Below the pieces are notes generated by a model. It saw only the letters and a list, made by a program, of their open reading frames with translations. It was not told where the DNA came from and made no database searches. The position numbers and the translations under genes are program-made. Positions 19,863-29,800 of a stretch of DNA of 64,000 nucleotides are shown here, piece by piece. Positions within the stretch are counted from its first letter, which is position 1. Each line of letters starts with the position of its first letter. The DNA is from DAOVXM01 sp963746255 (GTDB lineage Bacteria; Chloroflexota; Anaerolineae; Anaerolineales; UBA4823): NCBI GenBank assembly GCA_963746255.1, contig CAVVAJ010000005.1, forward strand, positions 558,001 through 622,000, in the 5' to 3' direction.

Positions 19863-20741
19863 TTACTGTTCCAGAGCTTTAGACATCGCAGCGATATGTT
19901 TAGGGGTGCTACCGCAACACGCACCGATCAACTTCGCGCCCAACTGGAGAATTTCTATTGCATATTCGGCCATAATCTCAGGTGTACCATCGTAAGCAAT
20001 TTGGCCGCCAATCATTTGCGGTATCCCCGCATTAGCCTTCGCCACTAAGGGAATATCGGGATTATACTGGTGCATTTTTTCGATAACGGCTTCAATTTCA
20101 TCCGGACCTGTACCACAATTCGCACCGAGGGCAATCGGTTTATAACTCATAAGTTTTGCGATAGCTTGTTCAGGTTTTACGCCCATAATGGTTCGTCCGC
20201 TTTTTTCGAAAGTCATGGTTGCACTGATCGGTAAGTCAGTTGTGGATTGGGCTCCTTCAATAGCCAAAGCAATCTCGTTCAAGTCACTGATTGTCTCAAT
20301 CCAGAGCAGGTCCACGCCACCATCTCGTAATGCTTCTGCTTGTTCTGCATAAGCATCGCGCACTTGGTTTGGCTCTAATGGACCGTATGGTTTTAGCAAG
20401 CTGCCGGTTGGGCCCATTGAGCCGGCAACATACACATCTCTAGGACTGGCTTCAGCTTCTGCAAGTGCGTTTTCCGCTGCAGATTGATTGATTGAGCGGA
20501 TATTACCTTCAAGATGATGTTGTGCTAAGCGCAGACGACTACCACCGAAAGAATTTGTCAAGATGATCTGTGAGCCTGCTTCAATGTACGAGCGGTGAAC
20601 ACTGCGCACCTCGTCGGGGTGGCTTAGGTTCCATTCGTCTGGAGCACTACCTGACACCAAACCTTTGCTAAACAGCATCGTTCCCATCGCGCCGTCAAGC
20701 AAAATATGTGTTTTTGATTTTATAAAATCGTACAGTTCCAC
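19863..20741 (-). CDS. Homocysteine S-methyltransferase family protein
   Basis: Zinc-dependent methyltransferase barrel of 292 residues, the homocysteine-binding type found in MetH domain 1, BHMT and MmuM. The start LLDGAMGTMLFSKGL is typical; the three zinc cysteines are seen in GANCGTGPDE and LIGACCGSTPKHI. No B12 or folate domain is attached, so the methyl donor is unknown: S-methylmethionine, betaine or a separate corrinoid protein are options. It is 42 bases from the nnrE stop and transcribed in the same direction. Confidence 0.88.
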   Translation of the reverse strand: MELYDFIKSKTHILLDGAMGTMLFSKGLVSGSAPDEWNLSHPDEVRSVHRSYIEAGSQIILTNSFGGSRLRLAQHHLEGNIRSINQSAAENALAEAEASPRDVYVAGSMGPTGSLLKPYGPLEPNQVRDAYAEQAEALRDGGVDLLWIETISDLNEIALAIEGAQSTTDLPISATMTFEKSGRTIMGVKPEQAIAKLMSYKPIALGANCGTGPDEIEAVIEKMHQYNPDIPLVAKANAGIPQMIGGQIAYDGTPEIMAEYAIEILQLGAKLIGACCGSTPKHIAAMSKALEQ

Positions 20742-20783
20742 GATTTTCGCCTCCGCTTGGTTGTTTGACCAAGATAATTTGAA

Positions 20784-21542
20784 TTAGGGTAATTTTATTA
20801 TATCGGCTTCCGAAAATATAGTTCCCATCGCTAGGTTTAATGGTTCCTTTGCATAAAGCCCTGGGGGGATGCTGATATCTGCTAAGTATAACTCTCCGAT
20901 ATATGGATTTGCAGCAGATGTTTTCATACCGACCTTGGGTAAAGCCAGAGTTAAGGTTGCCGTGGCTTTTATTGCTGGTTCATATATTGCCCCTCGATCA
21001 GCATCTATGCCGGAAGGAATGTCTAGAGATAATACTGGGCAGTTCTGCTTATTTACCCAAACGATAATTTCAGCTGCTGTCCCGTGTGGAGCACCTAATA
21101 ACGAATACCCAATTAGACCATCAATGATGAGATCGTAATCACCATTATCCATTTGACTGTGGCTAGAATGAGTGTTAAGTCCCATTTGTTTGATGATACT
21201 GAGCTGTTGACCGGGTACTCCCACATAGTCGATATCTTGTTTGGAAAGCAGGATTCTTACTTCAGCACCATAATTTGCCAATCTTCTTGCACTGACCAAG
21301 GCTCCACCGCCATTCCCTCCGTTCCCGGCAATAACCAGAACTTGCTTTCCTTTTGGGTTCCCTTCAAGGAAGCGCTTGCGCGCTAATTCAGCTAACGCAT
21401 GACCAGCATTTTCCATCATTTGCACTAGTAATATTTGGTAGTCTTCAATCATCGCTCGATCAACTTCGATCATCTGAGCAGAAGTGATATACGGTACGAA
21501 GCCAGTGTATGTTGGAATAATCTCCATCTCAATATCAACCAA
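20784..21542 (-). CDS. nnrE: NAD(P)H-hydrate epimerase (YjeF N-terminal domain)
   Basis: Repairs hydrated NAD(P)H by interconverting the R and S epimers. The 252 residues have ITSAQMIEVDRAMIEDYQI, the nucleotide-binding GNGGNGGGALVSARRL, DLIIDGLIGYSLLG with the catalytic Asp, and LSLDIPSGIDADRG. The C-terminal dehydratase domain found in fused bacterial Nnr proteins is absent. The true start is probably the ATG of MEIIPTYTG, a few codons inside. Confidence 0.88.
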   Translation of the reverse strand: MVDIEMEIIPTYTGFVPYITSAQMIEVDRAMIEDYQILLVQMMENAGHALAELARKRFLEGNPKGKQVLVIAGNGGNGGGALVSARRLANYGAEVRILLSKQDIDYVGVPGQQLSIIKQMGLNTHSSHSQMDNGDYDLIIDGLIGYSLLGAPHGTAAEIIVWVNKQNCPVLSLDIPSGIDADRGAIYEPAIKATATLTLALPKVGMKTSAANPYIGELYLADISIPPGLYAKEPLNLAMGTIFSEADIIKLP

Positions 21543-21835
21543 GTGCTAAACAATAGAAGTCGATCAATATATTTTTGTTATTCATGTAAGTTTTTTGATG
21601 GGTTGGCGGTTCATACGGGCACTTTTTCCTATGCTCCTATTGATGGGAAGGGAAGATATGTTTTTATCGGTCAGTCTATCTGAGTGGAAGAGCCTCACCG
21701 GTCACAATCAGATCGGATTGGTGATCGAGTTGGTCATAATCTCACTAAGCGGAAGCAAGCTATCCTCAGACCCAAATATTCGTTGAGGAGGTCATTTCAG
21801 CCTCCATGCCGATTTTATCCCACATGTTCCGAACC

Positions 21836-22042
21836 TCAGCCGGTTTGGCTCCATAATTTGCCCAGGAGGGCTTCATATTCTTCAAGGCAATCAGGGCACA
21901 AATCAAGATGCCGTTCAACCAGGGGCTTCACTCAGCTGCAGCATCACCACCCTGCACTAACTCGACATATTGATCGAGAAAATCATAAGCTCCAGCGCAG
22001 GAATACTCTTTGGCTTTTGTTTTTTTCTAGAGACTGTGCCAT
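21836..22042 (-). CDS. Small zinc-finger (anti-sigma type) protein, two frame breaks
   Basis: Not readable in a single frame. From the ATG at 22042 the frame MAQSLEK meets a run of seven A (T on the plus strand, about 22020-22026). Dropping one gives TKAKEYSCAGAYDFLDQYVELVQGGDAAA. A second break (one base missing near 21924) continues as VKPLVERHLDLCPDCLEEYEALLGKLW. The net product is 68 residues with the Hx3CxxC zinc motif HLDLCPDC of zf-HC2/anti-sigma proteins. No sigma factor gene is recognisable next to it. It could be a real gene with indel errors or a decaying one. Confidence 0.6.
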
Positions 22043-22248
22043 CTAAATCATCAGCACAGCGTGTTCTGAGGATCTTGAGTCTTGATCAGGTTGTCTCTCT
22101 TGAACACTCTTATGATGAAATCTCTTAAACTCACTATAAAATTAGTTTTGAAGCTAGATGTGGTTTAGGCTATGCATCGCTGGCTCAATTGTGAATTATA
22201 TCCTATCCCAATCTGAGCTTCAGGATTAGAGATATTGGAGGAATGTAT

Positions 22249-22354
22249 ATGCAGATTGAGAGCCAACAAGTGATCGGTATTTGCAGGTGGTAAAATTCTT
22301 CAGAAAATCAATCTGGCTAGGGATCAACTTGATGAAATAATCTTAAGTGACTAG
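22249..22354 (+). other. Possible short coding remnant ahead of the thioesterase
   Basis: An ATG with a good GGAGG site (22238-22242) opens MQIESQQVIGICRW and then stops. Skipping one base continues KILQKINLARDQLDEIILSD to a stop at 22354, twelve bases before the thioesterase start. This could be a 34-residue protein with one frame error, or a leader peptide. I do not recognise it. Confidence 0.25.
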
Positions 22355-22365
22355 GAGAGATCAGG

Positions 22366-22833
22366 ATGCGAGAGACGGCTTTTCAAGATTATTATCCGGA
22401 CAACACAGCCTATTGCTATGGGTGTGGTCGATTAAACGATCATGGTTTACAACTGAAAAGTTTTTGGGATGGAGAATTCTCCATCGCAAAATATACTCCG
22501 AGACCTTACCATATCGCTATCCCCGGGTTCGTGTATGGTGGATTATTGGCCTCACTGATTGATTGCCATGGTACTGGTACGGCCGCAGCTGCTGCATATC
22601 GGGCACAGGGTCGTGATATGGCCTCCGAGCCTCCACTAAGATATGTGACTGGATCCTTACATGTCGACTATCTTAAACCTACTCCATTGGGCATTGAGCT
22701 TGAATTACGCGGAAAAGTTGTGGAATTAACTGACCGTAAAGCGAACGTGAAAATTGATTTATTCGCTGGGGATCAGCTTACTGTCAGGGGTGAAGTTGTC
22801 GCCGTAAAAATGCCGGAGCAACTAATTAAGTAA
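22366..22833 (+). CDS. Hotdog-fold thioesterase (PaaI-like)
   Basis: Acyl-CoA thioesterase-like protein of 155 residues. The hotdog core is visible as PGFVYGGLLASLIDCHGTGTAAAA (central helix with the glycine-rich start and the acid/His positions), VTGSLHVDYLKPTPLGIELELRGKVV and the final strand. A ribosome-binding site GGAGAG precedes the ATG. The substrate is unknown. The CYGCGRLNDHGL opening is common in stand-alone members of this family. A strong hairpin terminator follows. Confidence 0.82.
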   Translation: MRETAFQDYYPDNTAYCYGCGRLNDHGLQLKSFWDGEFSIAKYTPRPYHIAIPGFVYGGLLASLIDCHGTGTAAAAAYRAQGRDMASEPPLRYVTGSLHVDYLKPTPLGIELELRGKVVELTDRKANVKIDLFAGDQLTVRGEVVAVKMPEQLIK

Positions 22834-22870
22834 CCATATCTTACAATAATCCCATACCTTCAATTAACAA

Positions 22871-22911
22871 AAAACGGCATGTACCGGGAACTTTCAAGAT
22901 ACGTGCCGTTT
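22871..22911 (+). terminator. Hairpin terminator after the thioesterase gene
   Basis: The arms AAACGGCATGTA and TACGTGCCGTTT pair with one G-T position around a 16-base loop, followed by TCGCTTAT. It separates the thioesterase from the permease operon. Confidence 0.6.
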
Positions 22912-23006
22912 CGCTTATAGACTATCCCTGATTAGGTGAGGGTTTGAACCTTTATCGACATAAATAAATATCAATAAAGGATGATTGTGCCAATCTCAAT
23001 CTCCGG

Positions 23007-23941
23007 ATGGATCCATCTCAAATGCTAAACTTCCTGGGACGCCGTGTTTCTTTTATCATCCTTGTGATGTTGTCCATAGTGTTCTTCACTCACCTCGGTA
23101 TGTTGATGGTGAATAATTCGGATGCTCAGCGAGCAAATTATGACCTGATATCGCAATCCCAGCAAGCATGGGACCAAACTCAGACATATCTTACCCAAAG
23201 TTTACGCGGGAATTTAGGATATATCGAGGCCTCGTATGGACTAGTGCGCGTGAGGGATATTGCTGGTGAAGCCTATATTAATAGCATGGGATTACTGCTG
23301 AGTGCAATGGCTCTAGCAACACTGGTTGGGCTTATAGCAGGCGGGTTTGCAGCATTGACTAAACGTAAAATTTGGGTCTTGCCAGTGTTGACAGTTACCG
23401 TCTTAGGGATTTCTACGCCATCATTTTTCGCTGGCTTGTTGCTACGGCAGGGAGAAATCTATTATCTTAGGACATTCGGCAGCACATTGGTTAGCGTTGC
23501 AGGATATGGATGGGACTATAAGCACATGTTGCTGCCGGTGTTGGTCCTCGCCGCGCGCCCACTGGCACATGTCACCCGCGCGGCATTCATGTCGTTCAAC
23601 CACATTATGGAAGAAGATTACATCAGGACAGCGTTCTCGAAGGGATTGACAAAAAACCAAACGGTGAGTTTCCATGCAATCCGAAACGTTGCTGTACCTC
23701 TTTAACTGCCATAGGAGTATCGCTAAGATTTTCATTGAGCAGCTTACCAGTAGTTGAATTCTTATTCCTATGGCCCGGAATGGGCCTGAGTATGCTAGTG
23801 GCAATTAACCAAAGGCAAACAGCACTAGTTGTAACTCTAGCAGCCTTAATGGGAATGACATTTCTCGTTGTCAATCTCCTATTGGATATCTCTTACAGGT
23901 TTATTGATCCAAGGGTCAGGGAGAGCAATGGATCAGCTTAA
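23007..23941 (+). CDS. OppB/DppB-type ABC transporter permease, one frame break
   Basis: Binding-protein-dependent transport permease of the peptide/nickel class. The first frame ends at RNVAVPL; a missing T in the TTT near 23701-23703 would continue it as LTAIGVSLRFSLSSLPVVEFLFLWPGMG through to SNGSA, giving 311 residues with about six membrane helices. The coupling (EAA-like) loop is MEEDYIRTAFSKGLTKNQTVSFHAIRN. The start is uncertain: an ATG at 23022 (MLNFLGRR) is also possible. It overlaps the next permease gene by 14 bases. No substrate-binding protein or ATPase gene is present in the window, so partners must be elsewhere. Confidence 0.83.
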
Positions 23942-26480
23942 ACAGGTGGGCAAGCTGTTTCTCCATCCGCGCATTCAATACCAGCGCTTGTTTGGCGAGG
24001 AAGGGGGCAGTCAGGACAACCAACCCGGAAATCATTCTACAAAGAAAGGCCAACGATTAATTTGGCGGGATGTTCTTCTGAATCCAGCCTTGCTGTTGGG
24101 TGGAGTAATCGTTGCAGGTTTATTTATGGTTGTCTTATTCGGTCCGCTCATTGCCCCAATTAATCCTTACATCGGAGGCCAACACATAGTCTCACACTAT
24201 GACAGCGAAAAAGGTGAGTGGATACATCCACCGCTCAATCCATCAGAAGAGTATCCGTTGGGGACCGATGAATGGGGAAATGATATTCTGAGCATGCTGC
24301 TCTACGGGGCACGCAATACATTGGTGCTGTGTACATTTATCACGATGGTACGGATTATTCTGGGGTTGGTTATCGGGGCATATGCCGGGTGGAATGAGGG
24401 AAAACCTGGTGATCAATTTGTGATGGGGATAATCGGTGTACTAACTGCCATACCAATGCTGATAAGCAGTATGATCATCATTTATGCACTAGATATCCGC
24501 CAGGGCTTACCTGTATTCATTGTCGCGTTATCGATTATTGGTTGGACTGAAATCGCCCAGTATATCCGCAGCGAATTTCTCGTTATTCAAAAAATGCCAT
24601 ATATTGAAGGAGCATATGCCATTGGTGCTCGAAATTTCACGATTGCAGTTCGGCATGTACTTCCAAATATACTCCCGAAGTTGTTAGTGATTACTTTTTT
24701 GGAAATCGGGGCTGTCCTTATTTTATTGGGAGAGCTTGGATTCATTGGGGTTTTTATTGGTGGAGGCAGCCACATCGCTACCGGTGATGAGATCACCGGG
24801 ATCAATGTCATCAACTTGTCGGAAGTGCCTGAGTGGGGCGCGATGTTGGCTGAAGGCTACCGTTGGCTGCGTTCAAAACCATTTATTGTATTTCCTCCCG
24901 CGATCGCATTTTTCATCGCTGTACTGGGTTTCAACTCTTTTGGAGAGGGTTTACGCCGGCTGATAGAAAAAAGATATGTAAATACATCTTTCCTGCTTAA
25001 GAAAAGAATGTTGTTGTTAGCGGTGATGATCACTTTTGGAACGGTATTTATTATTAATAATACTGGTCCCGCGCCATGGTTCAATAAGTTAGCTCAATCA
25101 TTTGATTCGCAGATAGCCTATAATCATACGCGTGAATTAAGCGTTATGAATGGCAGGGGGATAGGACAAGCAGGCGGCACCCAGGCTGCTGCGTATATCG
25201 CTGAGACATTTCAAGCATATGGTTTGCAACCAGGATGGAAACACAGCAGTTATACATATACTTATACAACGCGATTAGTGTATCCAAATTCTCAACCGAG
25301 GTTGGCACTAGTTGAAAAAACTGGTCCTGTCATCAAGGAATACCGGCACCAAATTGATTTTGGTTACATCATCGAAGGGCACGCAAGTGGTGGACAAATC
25401 GAATTTCCGGTCACATTCCTCGGTTTCGATCAAGAAACGGCATCAATTAATTGGGAGAGCTATATAGGTCTGGACTTGCGAGATCGAATAGTTTTGGTCG
25501 TAGAGGGAAATGCTCCCGATGAAATAATCAACGAAATCATAATACGCGGTGGACGGGGAATCTTGTGGGTGGTTGGTAGTTCACGTGATGATATCCGTTC
25601 CCAAATTCAACTTGCAGATCCGAATCTGGAATATTTAGCTGAACCGGGCGTGCCGATATTCAGGATACGTCCAGAAGTGGCTACAGAATTGTTAACACAA
25701 AAAGGAATAAATTTCGCAAATTTACTTAATAATCAAGCTGATATAGAACAGCATGGTGCAGGTTGGTATACAAAGCTCTTAGATATTACGTTGCTCATGG
25801 AAGTATCCTTCGATGAGCCTGAAGAAATAACTATTCCAATCGTTTTAGGATACAAACTTGGATCCGATTATGAATTAGCAAACCAATTGGTAGTCATATT
25901 CGCGAATTATGATGGTTTAGGGATTGATCCGGATGGCACTATTTTTGTCGGTGCAAATCACAACGCCTCCGGCGTAGGCATACTATTAGAAATTGCTCGT
26001 TTGTGGAAAGAACAGAATCTAGAACCACGCCGTTCAGTCTTATTTGTAGCATGGGGAGGAGAAGGTTTGAGCGACCCTGCACCACAAGCTTTCATCAACT
26101 CAGTAGATTCATTTCGCCATCTCCCTGCACCGCGTGCCAATCCACCTCTATCACCGCAATTCTTGATCCAAGTAGACTATGCCGGTGCAGGTGGCGATGA
26201 TATTTTTATTCATCCCAATTCAAGTGAACGATTAGCCCAACTTGTGGAAACAACAGCCAATGATTTAGAGGTTTCCGTTACTGATGAGAATGCAGAAGAG
26301 CTGAAAGATATACCAATTCTACGGGTATCACGTGGAAATTCAATTTATCTGGGCTGGCAACAAGAACTGGCATCGGCTGCAACAGATACCTTTGATCGAA
26401 TTGATACTGTAAAAATGCAGGAGTTGGGACAGATCTTATCCCGGACGATTACCCAGATTGTCCGCCAAGCTAATTTTTAG
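23928..26480 (+). CDS. OppC-type permease fused to degenerate M28 peptidase domain
   Basis: Protein of 850 residues. About residues 45-350 form an OppC/DppC permease with the coupling loop YIEGAYAIGARNFTIAVRHVLPNILP. An extra membrane helix (MLLLAVMITFGTVFIIN, about 360-376) leads to a large extracytoplasmic part resembling a PA insert plus an M28 peptidase fold. The M28 core is recognisable but damaged: active copies read AHYDH, this one ANYDG; GANDNASG becomes GANHNASG, losing the bridging Asp; the Glu-Glu pair (DAEEIG) becomes GGEGLS. It is therefore probably a binding or structural domain, not a peptidase. The start at 23928 (MDQLKQ) overlaps the OppB gene. Permease-peptidase fusions are not a standard architecture I know. 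Confidence 0.85.
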   Translation: MDQLKQVGKLFLHPRIQYQRLFGEEGGSQDNQPGNHSTKKGQRLIWRDVLLNPALLLGGVIVAGLFMVVLFGPLIAPINPYIGGQHIVSHYDSEKGEWIHPPLNPSEEYPLGTDEWGNDILSMLLYGARNTLVLCTFITMVRIILGLVIGAYAGWNEGKPGDQFVMGIIGVLTAIPMLISSMIIIYALDIRQGLPVFIVALSIIGWTEIAQYIRSEFLVIQKMPYIEGAYAIGARNFTIAVRHVLPNILPKLLVITFLEIGAVLILLGELGFIGVFIGGGSHIATGDEITGINVINLSEVPEWGAMLAEGYRWLRSKPFIVFPPAIAFFIAVLGFNSFGEGLRRLIEKRYVNTSFLLKKRMLLLAVMITFGTVFIINNTGPAPWFNKLAQSFDSQIAYNHTRELSVMNGRGIGQAGGTQAAAYIAETFQAYGLQPGWKHSSYTYTYTTRLVYPNSQPRLALVEKTGPVIKEYRHQIDFGYIIEGHASGGQIEFPVTFLGFDQETASINWESYIGLDLRDRIVLVVEGNAPDEIINEIIIRGGRGILWVVGSSRDDIRSQIQLADPNLEYLAEPGVPIFRIRPEVATELLTQKGINFANLLNNQADIEQHGAGWYTKLLDITLLMEVSFDEPEEITIPIVLGYKLGSDYELANQLVVIFANYDGLGIDPDGTIFVGANHNASGVGILLEIARLWKEQNLEPRRSVLFVAWGGEGLSDPAPQAFINSVDSFRHLPAPRANPPLSPQFLIQVDYAGAGGDDIFIHPNSSERLAQLVETTANDLEVSVTDENAEELKDIPILRVSRGNSIYLGWQQELASAATDTFDRIDTVKMQELGQILSRTITQIVRQANF

Positions 26481-26486
26481 GCCAGC

Positions 26487-26813
26487 ATGACGAATAAGCG
26501 GATCGTGCGGTTTCTTTGGTGGATTACAGCTCTAGCTACATTCGCTCTCGTTGTTGCGACGATTAGTTTGGTTTCGGTTTATATTTCCCAAAAAGAATCG
26601 GGGGATGTTTCCTATATCAAGCGCAGTGATGATACCGTGGTCATACGCTCGAGTCCAAACGCGGCTTCGAATGTTGTGTCTATCCTTGACGGTGGCACTC
26701 AAGTGAATATAGAACTGATAATTGAGAATCACAATATTTTATGGGCCCAGGTAAAGGTAGGGGATACTGTTGGCTGGATACCGTATACGAACCTAAGCCA
26801 ATACCCGGAATAA
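26487..26813 (+). CDS. Membrane-anchored SH3 domain protein
   Basis: Protein of 108 residues: one N-terminal membrane helix (FLWWITALATFALVVATISLVSVYI) and an extracytoplasmic bacterial SH3 domain (DTVVIRSSPNAASNVVSILDGGTQVNI to VGWIPYTNLSQYPE). Such domains usually bind peptidoglycan or proteins. It lies 6 bases after the permease-peptidase fusion and 24 bases before the giant gene, so it is part of the same operon. Confidence 0.8.
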   Translation: MTNKRIVRFLWWITALATFALVVATISLVSVYISQKESGDVSYIKRSDDTVVIRSSPNAASNVVSILDGGTQVNIELIIENHNILWAQVKVGDTVGWIPYTNLSQYPE

Positions 26814-26837
26814 CCAGAGATCCCCGATCACCAAACC

Positions 26838-29800
26838 ATGTCAACTGTAAAAGACGTAAGCCACAATAGCATGCTTCCCGATGATACGGTCAAACCAGTC
26901 CAACCGGGTGAACGTTTGATCTTCGTTGATATATTACGCGGATTTGCTGTGTTTGGGATCTTGGTCGCAAATATGGGGCATTTTAGTGGACAAACAGGAT
27001 TAGATTCTTCTACACGTTTTATTGATAAAGCCATCTTAATCGCGATTATGTTCTTCGTCGCGGCAAAATTTTATTCTCTCTTCTCATTATTATTTGGTTG
27101 GGGATTAGCGGTTCAGCTCTATCGGGCAAAGCAAAAACGCATCAACATTGTACCGGTTTACTTACGCAGGTTGCTCATTTTATTGTGCTTTGGTGCGCTT
27201 CATGCTATTTTTATCTGGTCAGGGGATATCCTGTTGACTTATGCGCTGCTTGGTTTCCTCCTAGTCTTATTCCGCAACCGCTCAGCTAAGCAACTACTGT
27301 TCCTGGTAGGTCTATTCTTGCTCTTCTCGATAGTCATCAGCATGCCAGGGGATTTGATGATTTCATTCCGCGCTTGGTATGATGGGATTACTTCATTTCT
27401 CCGTTATGACACCTATCCCCAAAGCATATTTAAAACAGGAAATTATTCTGAAATCACCAAACTTCGAATTCAGGATTATTTGAATGGCAACTCCTGGATG
27501 ATATTCTCTTTCGGGAATATTTTCGCGATGTTCCTGTTAGGCTTATTTATCGGAAAGCGGCGCATTTTTCATAATGTTTCTAAAAATTACCGGCTGCTCG
27601 TAACGGTTTGTATTGTTGGATTAATAGTTGGGGTACTCTTTAATTCTTTTTCCGTATATGTAACCTTTCACTCCGATATGGGTGGTGCTTATAACCGTTT
27701 CTTGATCAGCAGCACCAGGACGATTGGCGCACCAGCTTTGATGTTGTTTTACGTCTCTGGGATTACTCTACTTTGGCAGCGCAAGTCATGGAAGAAAAGG
27801 CTAAACCCGTTGAGCCCTGTAGGGCGTATGGCGTTAAGCAACTACATATTCCAATCAATCGTAGCGACACTCATTTTCTATGGGTACGGACTGGGCTTGT
27901 ATGGTCGTGTTAGCCGCTTGTTAGCCCTTGGTTTTACGGTTCTAATTTTTTCTGCCCAGGTGAGGTTAAGCTCTATTTGGTTTGACACGCATGATTATGG
28001 TCCGCTCGAATGGATATGGCGATATCTCACATATGGTGGACGAGTTTTTATACCTACACTGAGAGGCAGCGCGACACGATTAACTAGTGCAAAGCGAATC
28101 TTCCAAAAAAATGTTAAACTGAGTTACAGCTCACCCATTGCATTAATCACGATTTGGCTAGTCTTATGTATTTGGGGCAGCGTATTGTTCTTTTGGTACA
28201 GGAACTTAAAACCAGAGACATCGGCAATCGTTGCCACTGTCGCAGAGAGATTTATTCCTCAGCTATCTGAAACCAATAACGACATCGAAGTCACCAGTGA
28301 TACTAATCAACAATTAAATGCCGTCATACCACCATCCGTCCGCCCAATAACATATGCACCAATAGGACCAGCTTCGACTGGAAATATGCCGGCGCTGGCT
28401 GCCACCTTTGATCCAGACAAGGCTAAGCTTCAGATTGAAGCGCTTACATCTGAGGATTTTCAGGGTCGGCAGGCTGGGTCTGAAGCTGGAAGCCGAGCAG
28501 CAGATTACATCGCCAAGCAATTCGAGCAAATTGGACTTAGACCGGTTGGAGAGCAGGGGACATATTTTCAGCCATTTACGGTTACATACACCCCGCTTGA
28601 CTCAATCCCCACGTTGACTGTCCAATTGCCTGATGGAGATCTAAATACTGAATACCAGATTTACCACGATTTCTCTCCATTCGTTCGCTGGTATAGCGGA
28701 TGGGGCGAGAGGACTGGCGATGCATTTTGGGCAGATGACTGCGGAAGAGAAGATTTTTTTGGGTTGGATGTCAGGCAAAAAGTTCTGGTGTGCCTTGCAG
28801 ATACCCGACAGGATTGGTTGTTAGATGCCAGTCGCAATGCACTTGAATATGGAGCGGCAGGTTTGCTCTTTATCACCGATCCTGAGACACGACCGGCAGA
28901 TTTTGGTTATGCTTTCAAGGATGTCTGGGTGCCTGATCCACTCCCAACATTCCGCATCTACCCTGAACTGGCAGAGGATATTATATCTGGTAGCGGATAT
29001 ACCCTGGATGAACTATTATCTTTAGAAGAATCATTTCCACTGAATACTTCGGTTAGCCTGAGTTTATCCATAGCCCAATCCGATACCTGCCCAGGTACCG
29101 AATGTATTGCTCGCAATGTACTCGGTGTTATACCGGGGCGAGACCCCGATTATGCACACGAGCTGGTTATCCTGAGCGCACATTATGACCATATGGGTAG
29201 TTCGCCCGATGGTATTTATTGGCCGGGAGCTAATGACAATGCTTCAGGGGTCGCGGTGCTGTTGGAAATCGCACGCAGCTGGCGTGCAATCGGTTTCGTT
29301 CCGAGGCGAACGGTGATGTTCGCAGCATGGGATGCCGAAGAAATTGGACTGTTGGGTTCATACTACTACGTTGATCATCCGGTCTACCCGCTCGAGAACA
29401 CTTTGAGGGTCATCAACCTCGATATGGTAGGTGTTGGAACCGAATCACTCACCGTTGCGGGTAGTGAGAATCTATCGACACATTTAGTGAAGCTGGCAAA
29501 TGATAAAAATATAACTACGCAACTATCTGATTCAAGTAGGAGTGATCATGCACCATTCTTAGAATCAGGCATTGAGGCCGCAATGCTCATTTGGGAGGAT
29601 GATGGCAGCTTTATCAATCATTATCACCGCCCTGCGGATAATATTGAGCTCATTGACGCTCAGGCTCTTTCAAATGTGGCTGAAGTGGCAAATCTCGCGC
29701 TGCTTGATATTATCGAAAGCCAACCCGCGATATATGATATGCTGATCGCACGCGAAAATGCGATTTTGAATGGAGATCTAGACAAATTCCTGGCTACCTC

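Noticed and set aside
22915..22960. tRNA-like GGGTTTGAACC stretch
   Set aside because: No acceptor or anticodon arms could be folded around it.
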